Below the pieces are notes generated by a model that did not search any database, had not been told where the DNA came from, and saw nothing but the letters and a program-made list of their open reading frames with translations. Below are positions 32,043 through 39,340 of a DNA stretch of 45,207 nt, piece after piece. Within the stretch, counting starts at the first letter, position 1. Each line of letters begins with the position of its first letter. A program made the translations under genes and the position numbers. Source of the DNA: DASYHS01 sp035998295 (lineage in GTDB: Bacteria > Pseudomonadota > Alphaproteobacteria > Azospirillales > Azospirillaceae); contig NZ_DASYHS010000113.1 in NCBI RefSeq assembly GCF_035998295.1, positions 1 to 45,207 on the forward strand, given 5' to 3'.

Positions 32043-33641
32043 TTACTCCTGGATGTCGACACCCTCGAAGACGTGGCGGCCGAACGGGCTGATCCGGAAG
32101 TCGACGACTTCCTTGCGCACCGGCTGGAACCACACGGAATGGGCGATCGGGAACCAGGGCGCCTCCTCGTGGAAGATCTCCTGCGCCTCGCGGTAGAGCT
32201 CGGCCCGCTTCTCCCGGTCGGTGATCTGCCGCGCCTGCTGGATCAGGCTGTCGAACGGTTCGTAGCACCACTTCGCGATGTTGGACCCGCCTTCGCGCGA
32301 TGCGTCGCAGCCAAGCAGCACGTTCAGGAAGTTGTCCGGGTCACCGTTGTCACCGGTCCAGCCGAGCTGTGCCATCAGGTGCTCGCCCGCCTGGGCCCGC
32401 TTGCGGTACTCGCCCCACTCGTACGAGACGACGTTGGCCTTGATCCCGAGCTTGGCCAGGTCCGCCTGGACCATCTCGGCGATGCGCTGCGCGTTCGGGT
32501 TGTAGGGCCGCTGCACCGGCATCGCCCAGATATCGGCCTCGAACCCGTCGGGATAGCCCGCGTCCGCAAGCATCTGGCGCGCCTTCTCGGGGTCGTAGGG
32601 ATAGGGCTCGACCTCCTCGTTGTACGACCAGATCGTCGGCGGCAGCGGGTTGTGCGCCTTGACGCCGGCGCCCTGGTAGACCGTGTCGATGATCGCCTGC
32701 TTGTCGATCGCCATGTTCAGGGCCTGGCGCACGCGCTTGTCCGTGAACGGCTCCTTCTGCGTGTTGAAGGCGAGATAGCCGACGTTCAAGCCTTCGCGCG
32801 ACATCAGGTTGATGTTCGGGTCGTTGCGCATCGCCTCGACGTCGGCGGGGTTCGGGTAGGGCATCACGTGGCATTCGCCTGCCTGCAGCTTGGCGTAGCG
32901 GACCGAAGCGTCGGGCGTGATCGAATAGACCAGCGTGTCGATCTTCTGCGGCTCGCCCCAGAATTCAGGGAACGCCCGGTAGCGGATGACCGCGTCCTTC
33001 TGGTAGTTCACGAACTGGAAGGGCCCGGTGCCGATCGGCTCCTGGTCGACCCTCTCCGGCGTGCCCTTCTCCAGCATCGTCTCGCCGTACTCGGCCGAAT
33101 GCACTGCCGCGAAGGCCATGGCGAGGTTGGCGAGGAACGGCGCCTCGACGCGCTTCAGCGTGATGCGCACCGTGTGGTCGTCGACCTTCTCGACCGACTC
33201 CAGGAGGTCGGGCATCCCCATGTCGTTGAAGTAGTCGTACTCGCCGCCCGAGACGTTGTGGTAGGGGTGGTCTTCCTTCCACATGCGATTGAACGTGAAC
33301 AGCACGTCGTCCGCATTGAAGTCCCGCGTCGGAGTGAAGTTCTGGTTGCCGTGGAACTTCACGCCCTTGCGCAAATTGAACGTGTAGGTCTTCCCGTCTT
33401 CGGAAACTTCCCAGCTCTCGGCCAGTCCGGGCACGACTTCCGTCGATCCGCGCTCGAATTCCACCAGGTTGCTGAAGACCGGCTCGGCGGCGTCGAAGCT
33501 CGTTCCGGTGGTATTGATCTGCGGGTTAAAGTTCTCGGGACTTCCCTCGGAACAGAAGACCAGGGTCTTCGCTGCAACCGGGAAGGTGAAGCCCGCAGCG
33601 AGGGCCAGCCCGACCGCGGCCCCGCGCAGTGCTGTTTTCAT
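32043..33641 (-). CDS. dppA: Dipeptide-binding periplasmic protein
   Basis: A 532-residue solute-binding protein with a Sec signal peptide (residues 1-24, ending FPVAA) and no lipobox cysteine. The mature start KTLVFCSEGSPENFNPQ and the following FEPVFSNLVEF-like and GLAESWEVSEDGKTYTFNLR blocks closely follow E. coli DppA, as does RDFNADDVLFTFNRMW. It captures dipeptides (perhaps also haem or aminolevulinate, as for DppA) in the periplasm and delivers them to DppBC. AGGAGGATCCG precedes the ATG. It is the first gene of the operon and an operator-like dyad lies 40-58 bases upstream. Confidence 0.92.
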   Translation of the reverse strand: MKTALRGAAVGLALAAGFTFPVAAKTLVFCSEGSPENFNPQINTTGTSFDAAEPVFSNLVEFERGSTEVVPGLAESWEVSEDGKTYTFNLRKGVKFHGNQNFTPTRDFNADDVLFTFNRMWKEDHPYHNVSGGEYDYFNDMGMPDLLESVEKVDDHTVRITLKRVEAPFLANLAMAFAAVHSAEYGETMLEKGTPERVDQEPIGTGPFQFVNYQKDAVIRYRAFPEFWGEPQKIDTLVYSITPDASVRYAKLQAGECHVMPYPNPADVEAMRNDPNINLMSREGLNVGYLAFNTQKEPFTDKRVRQALNMAIDKQAIIDTVYQGAGVKAHNPLPPTIWSYNEEVEPYPYDPEKARQMLADAGYPDGFEADIWAMPVQRPYNPNAQRIAEMVQADLAKLGIKANVVSYEWGEYRKRAQAGEHLMAQLGWTGDNGDPDNFLNVLLGCDASREGGSNIAKWCYEPFDSLIQQARQITDREKRAELYREAQEIFHEEAPWFPIAHSVWFQPVRKEVVDFRISPFGRHVFEGVDIQE

Positions 33642-33680
33642 TCGGATCCTCCTGTTCGAAGACTCGGTTCGTTATTCGAG

Positions 33681-33699
33681 TATTGTGCGGCGCACTATA
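33681..33699. promoter_or_regulatory. 19-bp dyad upstream of dppA
   Basis: TATTGTGCGGCGCACTATA is symmetric around GGC at seven of eight position pairs, only the T-T pair next to GTGC/GCAC failing. It lies 40-58 bases before the dppA ATG, in the A+T-rich part of the gap, where a promoter should be. A related sequence, GCGGCGTACTAT, lies at 39152-39163 before the M24 gene. Its role as an operator is inferred from symmetry and position. Confidence 0.4.
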
Positions 33700-33720
33700 A
33701 TTTTTCAGATGCAACAATGC

Positions 33721-33749
33721 GCCCGGCGCAGAATAACGCGGCGCCGGGC
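33721..33749 (-). terminator. Stem-loop after the hybrid kinase gene
   Basis: Arms GCCCGGCGC (33721-33729) and GCGCCGGGC (33741-33749) pair perfectly around an 11-base loop, 34 bases past the stop of the minus-strand kinase gene and before the dppA promoter region. There is no proper T run on the minus strand, so it may only partly terminate. Confidence 0.45.
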
Positions 33750-33782
33750 TCGTTTGTCAACGGTGTTGCTTGGAGGAGGGAA

Positions 33783-35330
33783 TCATTGCCCGCCGACGAG
33801 CGTCCATCCCGTCGCCGCCTCGACCGCGGTTCGAAGATGCTCCGGGCCGAAGGGCTTCTGCAGAAGGCTCGCATCCGCGTCGCGCGCGGCCCTTACCTGC
33901 TCCGGCCCGGTGTCGCCGGTCATCAGGATCGCGGGTACGTAGCATCCCGCGGCCCGGCGAACCGCCTCGACCGCGTCCAGCCCGCTCTCGGAACCACGCA
34001 GGCGCAGGTCGCTCAGCACGAGACCCGGCGCCCCGCGCTGGGCTATCGCGTCCAGCGCCCGCTCGCGCGTCGGCGTCGCGATGACCGTGCAGCCCCATCC
34101 TTCCAGGATCATGCGGACCGCCATGAGCTGGACCGGATCGTCCTCTATCACCACGATCGGGTTGCGCTCGGCCGTCGCTTCCTTGCGGACGGAGGCGCCT
34201 TTCCCGTCGGCCGCCGGAATGAGCACGCGGAACACCCCGCCCCGCCCGGGCCGCGACGCCTGCTCGACGGTTCCGCCGATCAGGCGCGCCGTGTCGCGCG
34301 CGATGGTGAGGCCGAGCCCGAGATGGCCGCTGCGGTCGAGCTCGGGCCCGACGATCTGATGGAAAGGCTCCCAGATCGCGGCCCGCTCGGCTTCCGGAAT
34401 ACCGGGACCGGTGTCCCAGACCTCCAGCGCGATGCGCCCTGAACGCCGCTTGGCGCCCAGCAGCACGCTGCCCCGGGCGGTCAGGCGGATCGCGTTCGCG
34501 ACGAACTGGCGCAGTATGCGCTCGACCAGCGCAGCGTCGGCATCGCCTTCCAGGCTGGTGGGGACGTAGCGCAGCCGCAATCCCTTGTCGAGCGCGCTGC
34601 GCTCGAACGTGCGCGTCAGGTTCTCCAGCACCTCGGCCACCCGAAACCGCTCCGGCTCCGGCCGCACCCGGCCGGCTTCGAGCGCCGCCAACTCGAGCAC
34701 GGAGCTCAGCATCGCCTCGCCGTTGTGCATCGCCTGCTCCAGCCGCTCGGCGAGTTCGATCTGGCCGGGATCGATCAGCTTGGCGCGCAGCAGGTGCAAG
34801 AACAGGTGCATCGCCTGGAAAGGCTGGCGCAGGTCGTGGTTCGCGGCGGACAGCAGCCGGGCATAGCCTGCGACCTCCTCCCGTCCCTGGGGGGCCGAAG
34901 CTGCCGGGACAGGGTCGGCGGTCAGCGCGTCGGCCGCGAGATCGGCGAGGTCGCGCAGGAGCAGGCGTTCGTTCGGGCCGAGGTCGGGACGCGGCAGGCG
35001 GTCCGCGACGACGACCGCACCGACCGCTTGGCCGTCCGGCCCCGTGATCGGGGCTCCCGCGACGAACCGCACCGGCCCCGCCGCGGCGCCGGCGAGCATC
35101 ATGCCCGCGACCGGCGCTTCGGGGCGGACGTCGGGAACGACCGTTACACCCTCCGCCGCGACGCGGCGCGCCCATGTGGCGACGGCGCGCTCGGTCGCCG
35201 GCACCTCGGTGCCGATGGCGGCCAGGATGCGGATCTCGTCGCCCTCGGTCCGGGCGACCGCTGCGGTCGGAACATCGAACAATCCGGCTGCGAGCCGGGC
35301 TATGCGATGAAAACGCGTTCCCTCCGGCAT
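33783..35330 (-). CDS. Soluble hybrid histidine kinase (GAF - HisKA/HATPase - receiver)
   Basis: A 515-residue protein with no membrane segment. Residues 1-135 form a GAF-like sensor domain (GAPITGPDGQAVGAVVVAD); the dimerisation helix follows with phospho-acceptor H165 in AANHDLRQPFQAMHLFLHLL, the HDLRQP type of kinase; the ATPase domain has FVANAIRLTARGSV (N box), VWDTGPGIPEAE (G1) and HLGLGLTIARDTARLIGG (G2); the C-terminal receiver has IVVIEDDP and phospho-acceptor D441 in LVLSDLRLRG with K in LLQKPFG. The signal sensed in the cytoplasm is unknown. The nearest downstream gene on the strand is dppA; there is no separate output regulator, so the receiver may act on a distant partner. GC composition is ordinary. 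Confidence 0.9.
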   Translation of the reverse strand: MPEGTRFHRIARLAAGLFDVPTAAVARTEGDEIRILAAIGTEVPATERAVATWARRVAAEGVTVVPDVRPEAPVAGMMLAGAAAGPVRFVAGAPITGPDGQAVGAVVVADRLPRPDLGPNERLLLRDLADLAADALTADPVPAASAPQGREEVAGYARLLSAANHDLRQPFQAMHLFLHLLRAKLIDPGQIELAERLEQAMHNGEAMLSSVLELAALEAGRVRPEPERFRVAEVLENLTRTFERSALDKGLRLRYVPTSLEGDADAALVERILRQFVANAIRLTARGSVLLGAKRRSGRIALEVWDTGPGIPEAERAAIWEPFHQIVGPELDRSGHLGLGLTIARDTARLIGGTVEQASRPGRGGVFRVLIPAADGKGASVRKEATAERNPIVVIEDDPVQLMAVRMILEGWGCTVIATPTRERALDAIAQRGAPGLVLSDLRLRGSESGLDAVEAVRRAAGCYVPAILMTGDTGPEQVRAARDADASLLQKPFGPEHLRTAVEAATGWTLVGGQ

Positions 35331-35457
35331 CGCCCCTCAGAGGTAATGCGGAACGGGCCGGTACAGACGCGCGGAATCGGTGTCCATGGTCTCATGAGGC
35401 ATCGGGATCTTCGTGCGCATGATACATGAGACGGCCGAAGCGCGGTCCCGGACAACG

Positions 35458-35494
35458 GGAGTATGACGAAGGCCATAAGCCTTCGGCATACTCC
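35458..35494 (-). terminator. Imperfect hairpin after the ExbB/ExbD-like operon
   Basis: GGAGTATG and CGAAGGC on the left pair with GCCTTCG and CATACTCC on the right, with a single A-G mismatch and the loop CATAA. It lies 6 bases past the stop of the last gene of the operon. No T run follows, so it may end or protect the transcript. Confidence 0.5.
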
Positions 35495-35500
35495 GCGGAG

Positions 35501-36016
35501 TCAGGCGGAACGGCCGGGATGCTCGAACCGCAGCCCCGGGTCCTGCCGGTCCATGCCCGGCTTGTCCGGCAGCTTGGGCTGCGGGAGCGCATAGAAGCGG
35601 GGTTCCTGGCGGTCCCAGGTCTGTTCGAACGGAAGACGCATCATCGGGCTCGTTCCGTTGCGTTCCGCGTCGCGCATCGCGCTCTGGAGTTCCTCCGCCG
35701 TGTCCCGGTCCCAGGGCAGCTTGTAGAGGCCCGGCGCGGACTGCCACAGCAGCGTCAGGTAGATCGCCTCGCCCTCGACCATGGTGGCGGAGAGGATGGA
35801 CGCCTCCTGCACGGCGCCGTTCAGCCATTCCAGGGTCACGGGCTTGGCCTTGCCGAGCAGGGAGGCCGGTGCGGCGTAGGCGGCCGGAAGCATGATCGCG
35901 AACAGCCCCACGATCGTGATGCGGGCCAGCCCCCCGCGCGTCCAGCGCAAGGCGACGAGAACCAGCAGCAGGGACACCGTCGCGACGAAGACGAAGAGAT
36001 AGGTGAGTTCGAGCAT
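35501..36016 (-). CDS. Two-helix membrane protein of the ExbB/ExbD-like operon, unknown
   Basis: A 171-residue protein with two membrane segments (about residues 4-24 and 33-54) joined by a short basic loop, so that both the N-terminus and the long C-terminal domain are on the same side, probably the periplasm. The C-terminal part is rich in Trp, Glu and Pro (LPWDRDTAEELQSAMRD, LPFEQTWDRQEP) and ends in a Pro-rich tail. I do not recognise a family. It begins 12 bases after the stop of the ExbD-like gene and is the last gene of the operon, suggesting it works with the two preceding membrane proteins. Confidence 0.75.
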   Translation of the reverse strand: MLELTYLFVFVATVSLLLVLVALRWTRGGLARITIVGLFAIMLPAAYAAPASLLGKAKPVTLEWLNGAVQEASILSATMVEGEAIYLTLLWQSAPGLYKLPWDRDTAEELQSAMRDAERNGTSPMMRLPFEQTWDRQEPRFYALPQPKLPDKPGMDRQDPGLRFEHPGRSA

Positions 36017-36028
36017 GCCAGATCCTTG

Positions 36029-36634
36029 TCAGTTCGCCTTGGCCGAACGGAGCGGCTTGAAGACGGCATGAATGCTGTCTGCAACCAACTCCCCCCGCTC
36101 GTCGAGGCGGAAACGGAATGCGGTGACCTCCTGCCCCTCCCGATCCAGCTGCACGGTGGTGGACGCGATCGGCCGCGCCCCTCCGTCCTTTTCTGATTTC
36201 ACCCGCGCCACGACCCGGACCTCGACCGGGTAGACGCTCTCCAGGTTCCGGAACAGATGCACGTTCACCGTGTATTCTCCTGGCGGAACACCTCGCGAAA
36301 ATGACGTCTCGAAGTTGATCCCCGTCGGGTCCCCCTGGCTGCCGAGGTCGTCTCTCAGCAAGTTGAAGATCAGGCCGCCTTTGTTGGAGTAGCCGACCGG
36401 AATATCGCCGGGGGCCTGTACCCACAGGTCGACGTCGGTGCGCATCTCGTCCGGCCACTTGGCTTCCATGATCACGTTGCCGGGAGGCTCGATCGCGCCT
36501 TCGGCCCTCTTGCCGGGCGGATTGAGATGCGGCAGCAGCAGCACGGTGACAAAGATGAACCCGGCCAGCGCCAGCAGGATGACGTCCCGGAACACCGTTC
36601 CGGTCTCGTCGCTGTCCTGCCAGGGGTCGAGCAT
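36029..36634 (-). CDS. ExbD-position protein: one membrane helix plus periplasmic beta domain
   Basis: A 201-residue protein with a single N-terminal membrane helix (about residues 16-34) and a periplasmic domain that looks beta-rich (TDVDLWVQAPGDIPVGYSN, PGEYTVNVHLFRNL, YPVEVRVVARV). The helix starts FRDVILLALAGFIFVT, which matches the ExbD/TolR pattern F-x-D-V-x-L with the essential proton-pathway aspartate at the same point. However, the periplasmic part is larger than and unlike the usual ExbD domain. It is encoded between an ExbB/TolQ-like gene and a second membrane protein gene with 24- and 12-base gaps. I infer that it is the rotor or stator partner of the ExbB-like channel; the load it drives is unknown. 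Confidence 0.7.
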   Translation of the reverse strand: MLDPWQDSDETGTVFRDVILLALAGFIFVTVLLLPHLNPPGKRAEGAIEPPGNVIMEAKWPDEMRTDVDLWVQAPGDIPVGYSNKGGLIFNLLRDDLGSQGDPTGINFETSFSRGVPPGEYTVNVHLFRNLESVYPVEVRVVARVKSEKDGGARPIASTTVQLDREGQEVTAFRFRLDERGELVADSIHAVFKPLRSAKAN

Positions 36635-36658
36635 CGTTTCCCTCCGCCGCCGAGCCTC

Positions 36659-37252
36659 TCAGGTGTAGCCGGCGTCGATCAGAGCTGCCGCCAGATTGGC
36701 GGTTCCCGTCGCGAGCAGCTGGTAGTTGGCGGCAAGCCACATGTGCAGCACGGCGCCGACCAGCGTCGTATAGAGCGCCACGCCCATGCCTTCGATCAGC
36801 ATGCCCACCATGCGGCTCACCTGGTTGACGTCGGCGGCGGCGTCGGCGCTCACGTTGGAAAGCGCCATCACGAAGCCGACCACCGTGCCGATCAGCCCGA
36901 GCAGCACCAGCATGTTGGAGATATGGCGCACGAAGGCGATGCGCGAGAACAGCCGCAGCTCTAGGGCGCGCGTCGCACCCGCCCCCGCGGCGCTCTCGAG
37001 CGCCCTGCGGTAGGAGGAAAGCCTGCCGCCCTCGCCGAGGCGCAGGAAGTCCAGCTCCCGCGTCACCTTGTCGATACGCCACGCGCTGGCCCCGAGCCCG
37101 ATCAGGAACAGGACGAAGATCACGATGCTGATGCGGCTCGCGTCGCCGGTCACGATGCGGTCGACCCACCCGTTGATCCAGACCAGGAACAAGCCGGCGA
37201 AGCCGACGAGGTTCAGCGCGACGAACCGGCTCCACAGCAGCCAGTGATGCAT
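36659..37252 (-). CDS. MotA/TolQ/ExbB-family proton channel protein
   Basis: A 197-residue membrane protein with four helices (about residues 10-30, 40-58, 105-131, 152-175). The last two carry the family motifs NMLVLLGLIGTVVGFVMALS and GMGVALYTTLVGAVLH, the G-T-V-x-G and T-x-x-G patterns that line the proton path in ExbB, TolQ and MotA. The ATG at 37252 follows GGAGAGGG; a much longer open frame upstream has no family resemblance. It is the first gene of the operon. It should assemble with the next gene product as a proton-driven motor unit, by family analogy. Confidence 0.8.
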   Translation of the reverse strand: MHHWLLWSRFVALNLVGFAGLFLVWINGWVDRIVTGDASRISIVIFVLFLIGLGASAWRIDKVTRELDFLRLGEGGRLSSYRRALESAAGAGATRALELRLFSRIAFVRHISNMLVLLGLIGTVVGFVMALSNVSADAAADVNQVSRMVGMLIEGMGVALYTTLVGAVLHMWLAANYQLLATGTANLAAALIDAGYT

Positions 37253-37517
37253 CTTGCCCTCTCCGACGAGCGGTGACGGGATGCGGTTCGCCGGGCCTAA
37301 TCGCACGCGCCCGGCCCGTCGCGTTCTCCCCCTCGGGCCCCCGCCCATCCGCCGGCGGAACTTTGCGAACCGTACAACGGGCAACGCCGGGAAAGGCTGA
37401 AAGTTCCTGGGCGATTTCGTGCTGGAAACCGGCGTCGCGCCCGGGCGGGAACCAAGAGCGGCGACCCGATGTTCTCGCTCGCACGGACACCCGGGAAACC
37501 AGCCTGCGGAGACCAAG

Positions 37518-37955
37518 ATGAAGATTCGCGAGATCATGACGACCGACGTCGAGATCGTGCGCGCCGAGATGCCCCTGCGGGAAGCCGCCCGTCTCATGCG
37601 CGACGTCGATACCGGCTTCCTGCCCGTCGGCGAGGAGGACCGGCTGATCGGTACTCTGACCGACCGCGACATCGTCGTTCGGGCGATCGCCGAGGGGCGC
37701 GACCCCGACACCGCGACCGTCCGCGACGCAATGACCGACGAACTCGTGTTCTGCTACGAGGACCAGGAGACGAGCGAGGCGGCACAGCTCATGGCCGAAA
37801 GGCAGGTCCGGCGCCTCCCCGTGGTCGACCGCGACAAGCGCCTGATCGGAATCGTCTCCCAGGGCGACCTCGCGACCCGCACGTCCGACGACGACCTCGT
37901 CGGGCAGACGGTCGAGGAGATTTCCGAGGGCCGTGGCCGGACGGGACCGGCCTGA
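37518..37955 (+). CDS. CBS-domain protein
   Basis: A 145-residue protein consisting of a CBS pair and a short tail: KIREIMTTDVEIVRAEMPL with TGFLPVGEEDRLIGTLTDRD (CBS 1), and VRDAMTDELVFCYEDQETS with VRRLPVVDRDKRLIGIVSQG (CBS 2). CBS pairs bind adenine nucleotides and act as energy or nucleotide sensors. ATG at 37518 is behind CGGAGACC and fits the domain start; the frame is open further upstream. The gene is divergent from the ExbB-like operon (265-base gap, no gene seen in it) and convergent with the M24 gene. The partner protein regulated by it is unknown. Confidence 0.88.
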   Translation: MKIREIMTTDVEIVRAEMPLREAARLMRDVDTGFLPVGEEDRLIGTLTDRDIVVRAIAEGRDPDTATVRDAMTDELVFCYEDQETSEAAQLMAERQVRRLPVVDRDKRLIGIVSQGDLATRTSDDDLVGQTVEEISEGRGRTGPA

Positions 37956-37977
37956 GCCGGGCCCGCCCCGCCGGGCT

Positions 37978-39129
37978 CTACTTCACCACCAGGTCCAGGG
38001 GCCGGCGGGACAGCACCTCGCAGCCGGACTGCGTGACCCTGACGGTCTGGCCGGGGCACATCGCGATGCCGCGGTCGCTGTCCATCAGGATCATGTGCAG
38101 GAAGAAGATCATGTCCGGTTCCGTCTGGACCGGGTTGCCGGTGTAGAACATCGGCCAGTCCATCCAGTTGGGCGCGAAGGTCGTTCCCAGCGAGTAGCCG
38201 GTCGCGTTCAGGCGGTGGGGCTGCATCCCGGCCCCGTCGCAGACGCGGGCGTAGGCGTCGAACACCTTCCCGATCGGCTCGCCCGGCTTGAGCGCCTCGA
38301 TGCATGCCGCCATCGCATCGACCGCGACCCGGTGCATCTCGACGTGGCGCGGATCGGCGCGGCCGACCGGTATCGTGCGCATCAGGCACGCGTGGTAATG
38401 GCGATGGGCGCCCGCGAACTCCAGCGTGATCTGGTCGACCGGGTCGAGGTGCCGCCGGCCGGTGAAGTACCGGCACAACAGCGCGTCGCGCCCGGAGCCG
38501 ATGATGAACTCGTTGGCAGGGTCGTCTCCGCCGCCGCGGTAGATCGCCCCATGCATTGCCGCCAGGACGTCGCCCTCGAACGCGCCGGGACCGATCGTCT
38601 CGTGCGCGGCGTCCAGGGCGGCGTCGGCGAGCTCGGCCGCACGGCGGACATAGCCGATCTCCGCCGGGCTCTTCACGACGCGCAGACGGCTCACCAGATC
38701 GGACGCGTCCTCCAGCCCGCAGAATCCGTCGAGCGCCGCCTCCAGGCGCCGTCCGTTCGCGTGGGTCAGCCCGTACGCCTCGTACTCGACCCCGAGCTTC
38801 CTGCCGGCGAGACCGAATTCGCGCAGCATCTCGCGCAGGTCGCCCGCCGGGTCCGCGTCAGGCCGGTCGACCCAGACGCGCACGTCCTCGACGACGGAGG
38901 TGTGCCGCGCCTGGCGCAGGTCCGGCGCACGGGTCAGCAGCGCCAGGCGCCCGTCGGCACCGAGATAGAGGCACTGGAAGAAGACGTAGCCGAAGGTGTC
39001 GTAGCCGGTCAGGTAGTACATGCTTTCCTGACGGAACATCAGCAGTCCGTCGAGGCCGCGCCGCTCCATCGCGGCGACCGCCCGCGTCCGGCGCCCCTCG
39101 AGTTCCTCGGCCGTGAAATGCAGCGCCAC
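37978..39129 (-). CDS. M24-family (creatinase-like) hydrolase lacking the metal ligands
   Basis: A 383-residue 'pita-bread' fold protein with the usual N-terminal domain (GRRTRAVAAMERRGLDGLLM, QESMYYLTGYDTFGYVFFQC). The C-terminal domain aligns with aminopeptidase P, but the five metal ligands appear replaced: at the first Asp is E (ITLEFAGAH), at the second C (YHACLMRT), at the His is Y (ATGYSLG), at the next Glu is H (MIFFLHMIL), and the last Glu is also gone (CPGQTVRVTQ). This is the pattern of metal-free members such as creatinase or ectoine hydrolase DoeA, so a hydrolase of a small C-N compound is likelier than a dipeptidase. It is divergent from a peptide-type ABC transporter that may import its substrate. 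Confidence 0.8.
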   Translation of the reverse strand: MALHFTAEELEGRRTRAVAAMERRGLDGLLMFRQESMYYLTGYDTFGYVFFQCLYLGADGRLALLTRAPDLRQARHTSVVEDVRVWVDRPDADPAGDLREMLREFGLAGRKLGVEYEAYGLTHANGRRLEAALDGFCGLEDASDLVSRLRVVKSPAEIGYVRRAAELADAALDAAHETIGPGAFEGDVLAAMHGAIYRGGGDDPANEFIIGSGRDALLCRYFTGRRHLDPVDQITLEFAGAHRHYHACLMRTIPVGRADPRHVEMHRVAVDAMAACIEALKPGEPIGKVFDAYARVCDGAGMQPHRLNATGYSLGTTFAPNWMDWPMFYTGNPVQTEPDMIFFLHMILMDSDRGIAMCPGQTVRVTQSGCEVLSRRPLDLVVK

Positions 39130-39158
39130 TCCATCCTCCCTCGTCGCTCGCGCGGCGT

Positions 39159-39187
39159 ACTATGGCCCGTCCCGCGAGGGCGCTCAA
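39159..39187 (-). promoter_or_regulatory. Possible promoter of the M24 gene
   Basis: On the minus strand TTGAGC (39182-39187) and CATAGT (39159-39164) are separated by 17 bases and would start transcription about 23 bases before the ATG at 39129. Each box matches four or five of six consensus positions. Confidence 0.4.
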
Positions 39188-39340
39188 GGAGGCGGGCCGC
39201 CGGTCTCGCCGAAAGCGTTACTCCTCAATGGAACAAATCGGGAATGCCGTCAACAGGTTGCCTCACCGGCCCTCGTCCGTCACTTTAGAAGGATGGGAAC
39301 TGCCGCGCGCGCGGCGTCAAACCGAAGACGGAGATTCTCG

